Below are positions 5,422-6,271 of a stretch of 6,271 nucleotides of DNA, in pieces. The DNA is taken from the NCBI GenBank assembly GCA_964555515.1, contig CAZKSJ010000044.1:1-6271 (forward strand). Direction: 5' to 3'. This DNA is from UBA1388 sp964555515. GTDB taxonomy: Bacteria > Patescibacteriota > Microgenomatia > UBA1400 > PJMF01. Each line of letters opens with the position of its first letter. Within the stretch, counting starts at the first letter, position 1. The notes beneath the pieces were generated by a model. That model did no database searches. It worked only from the letters and a program-made list of their open reading frames with translations, and was not told the DNA's origin. Made by a program: the position numbers and the translations under genes.

Positions 5422-5790
5422 ATGAGTTTATTTGCGCTCGTAAAACCAGTTTTTGCTCAAGCCGACACCGGTACTGCCAACATTGATTTGGGTGAATTTC
5501 TCAAGTTGAGTGATGGCACCAACGTCAAAGACGTTTATAGCAACCCCGCGGTTCTCGTAAACGTGGTTGTCAAGAATTTATTTGTAGTAGCCGGTGTCTT
5601 GATGTTTCTCTGGATCTTGTACGCTGGTTTTAAGTTTATCCAAGCCGGAGCACAGGGTAAAGAGGAGGCTAGAAAAACGCTGACTGCCGCGGTGGTGGGA
5701 TTTACGATCATGATTGCGGCATACTGGGTAGTCCAAATTGTGCAAGTCCTAACTGGGGCGCAGATGGCAATACCTGCGCCCGCACCATAA
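5422..5790 (+). CDS. Pilin-like two-helix membrane protein (T4SS pilin / VirB2-TrbC-like)
   Basis: A 122-residue protein. An N-terminal export-type segment with VFAQA around 10-14 (possible signal peptidase cut after Ala12 or Ala14) is unusually short, but no in-frame ATG, GTG or TTG occurs between the preceding stop (TAG, 5383-5385) and the ATG at 5422. A short polar domain (15-43) is followed by membrane helix 1 (about 45-70, ending WILYAGF), a polar loop AGAQGKEEARKT (75-86) and membrane helix 2 (about 88-110), then an Ala/Pro tail. The order of two helices around a G-x-x-x-x-AR loop is shared with the pilin fragment at 1-222 and the gene at 5814. Family knowledge: VirB2/TrbC-like subunits form the pilus or channel of conjugation-type secretion systems. 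The assignment comes from topology and motif, with no partner ATPase or VirB6 gene visible in this window. Confidence 0.82.
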   Translation: MSLFALVKPVFAQADTGTANIDLGEFLKLSDGTNVKDVYSNPAVLVNVVVKNLFVVAGVLMFLWILYAGFKFIQAGAQGKEEARKTLTAAVVGFTIMIAAYWVVQIVQVLTGAQMAIPAPAP

Positions 5791-5798
5791 TCTGTCAA

Positions 5799-5804
5799 TA
5801 TAAT
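5799..5804 (+). promoter_or_regulatory. -10 element for the third pilin gene
   Basis: A perfect TATAAT in the 23-nt gap between the two pilin genes, exactly 9 nt before the ATG at 5814, the same distance as at 5407-5412/5422. No good -35 hexamer and no TGn extension are visible, so strength is doubtful. No Shine-Dalgarno precedes the ATG, which fits a leaderless or near-leaderless transcript. Confidence 0.5.
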
Positions 5805-5813
5805 GATCAAACT

Positions 5814-6271
5814 ATGACCAAAAGTACTTATTTACCAAATAAATCCAGGATAAATCTTGGTTTTGTGTCTGGCACATTGATCACCCTTGCTAGTTATTTA
5901 TTGCCTTACCCCAGAGGATTAGTGAAACAAGCGGTTGCCGCCACTCCCCAAGCTGTTCCCACTCTGGATGAAGCAGTGGGTAAGATTGCTGTTCCCCCCG
6001 GCACAGAGCAGATCACAGGAGCGAGCGGCGCAGATATTGGCATTATCTTTTTCCTTTCCAACTTACTGGTCATTATGACGGTGGTGGCAGGCATTTGGTC
6101 TTTATTTAATATTTTGCTGGCGGGTCTACAGTACATTGGCTCCAGTGGCGATGCTGGCACCCATGAAAAAGCCCGCACCTACATTACCAATAGTGTGATT
6201 GGCTTAATTTTGGTGGCTATCACCTATATGATGGGGGGGCTAATCGGATTTATATTCTTTGGCGACGCCGG
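5814..6271 (+). CDS. Pilin-like membrane protein with signal peptide, 3'-truncated by the window
   Basis: The frame starts at ATG 5814 and is open to the window edge: 152 complete codons, no stop. A basic N-terminus (Lys3, Lys10, Arg12) and a hydrophobic core (about 14-31) are followed by VAAT near 41-44, a plausible signal peptidase I site after Ala43. Next comes a polar segment (44-75), membrane helix 1 (about 76-108, ending NILLAGLQYI), a polar loop SSGDAGTHEKARTYIT (110-125) and membrane helix 2 (about 127-148). The A-G-(L/F)-x-(Y/F)-I, loop, A-R-x-x-(I/L)-T motif matches the 5422 pilin, so this is a divergent paralogue with a longer N-terminus. A run of seven G (6233-6239) encodes the Gly-Gly in helix 2, and the frame stays consistent across it. 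It probably works with its neighbour in the same pilus or secretion complex; co-transcription is possible, and it may also have its own promoter. Confidence 0.8.
   Translation, partial: MTKSTYLPNKSRINLGFVSGTLITLASYLLPYPRGLVKQAVAATPQAVPTLDEAVGKIAVPPGTEQITGASGADIGIIFFLSNLLVIMTVVAGIWSLFNILLAGLQYIGSSGDAGTHEKARTYITNSVIGLILVAITYMMGGLIGFIFFGDA

Noticed and set aside
5803..5817. Four-codon frame (ATG..TGA) overlapping the start of the third pilin, as a leader peptide
   Set aside because: Its ATG overlaps the -10 element and would lie upstream of the predicted transcription start; no ribosome site.
6233..6239. Run of seven G as a possible frameshift in the third pilin
   Set aside because: Translation stays in the same hydrophobic helix on both sides, so the reading frame appears intact.

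Overview
The window looks like a chromosomal segment from a Candidate Phyla Radiation (Patescibacteria) genome, most likely Microgenomates-like. This is inferred from three things: several small two-helix pilin-like proteins of the type common beside CPR type IV secretion/pilus genes, an archaeal-type isopentenyl phosphate kinase in a bacterial gene cluster, and compact genes that overlap by a few bases. TAA, TGA and TAG all act as stops at the ends of well-conserved proteins, so the recoded-TGA codes of Absconditabacteria/Gracilibacteria are unlikely. No rRNA, tRNA, CRISPR array, transposase or integrase was seen.

Layout. The plus strand carries pilin-like genes at both edges: the 3' end of one at 1-222, a complete one at 5422-5790, and a third running off the right edge from 5814. 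Between them, 308-5389 is a continuous block of nine genes on the minus strand. Read in transcription order these are an ECF-type RNA polymerase sigma factor (5389-4784), a 69-residue single-helix membrane protein (4650-4441), a polytopic membrane protein (4419-4069), three soluble proteins of unknown function (3889-3443, 3402-2959, 2959-2780), a 306-residue Nudix-box protein (2780-1860), isopentenyl phosphate kinase (1842-1024) and undecaprenyl diphosphate synthase (1051-308).

How the genes may work together. IPK makes isopentenyl diphosphate (IPP) from isopentenyl phosphate. UppS polymerises IPP onto a short allylic diphosphate to give the C50-C55 lipid carrier for cell-wall precursors. The Nudix protein could act on a nucleotide, or could oppose IPK by removing a phosphate from a prenyl diphosphate (speculative). 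The genes from 3402 to 308 are tightly packed (1-nt, 1-nt and 28-nt overlaps and one 17-nt gap), which suggests one operon. The 3889-3443 gene sits 40 nt upstream of them, and a gene-free 179-nt stretch with a terminator-like hairpin separates it from the sigma/membrane genes.

The best regulatory signal lies between the sigma gene and the 5422 pilin. One AT-rich core gives TATAAT on the plus strand and an extended -10 (TGG TATTAT) on the minus strand, with predicted start points 18 bp apart. Both pilin starts in the window have TATAAT exactly 9 nt before ATG and no Shine-Dalgarno sequence, so they are predicted to be transcribed leaderless or nearly so. Most of the minus-strand genes have GGAGG-like sites.
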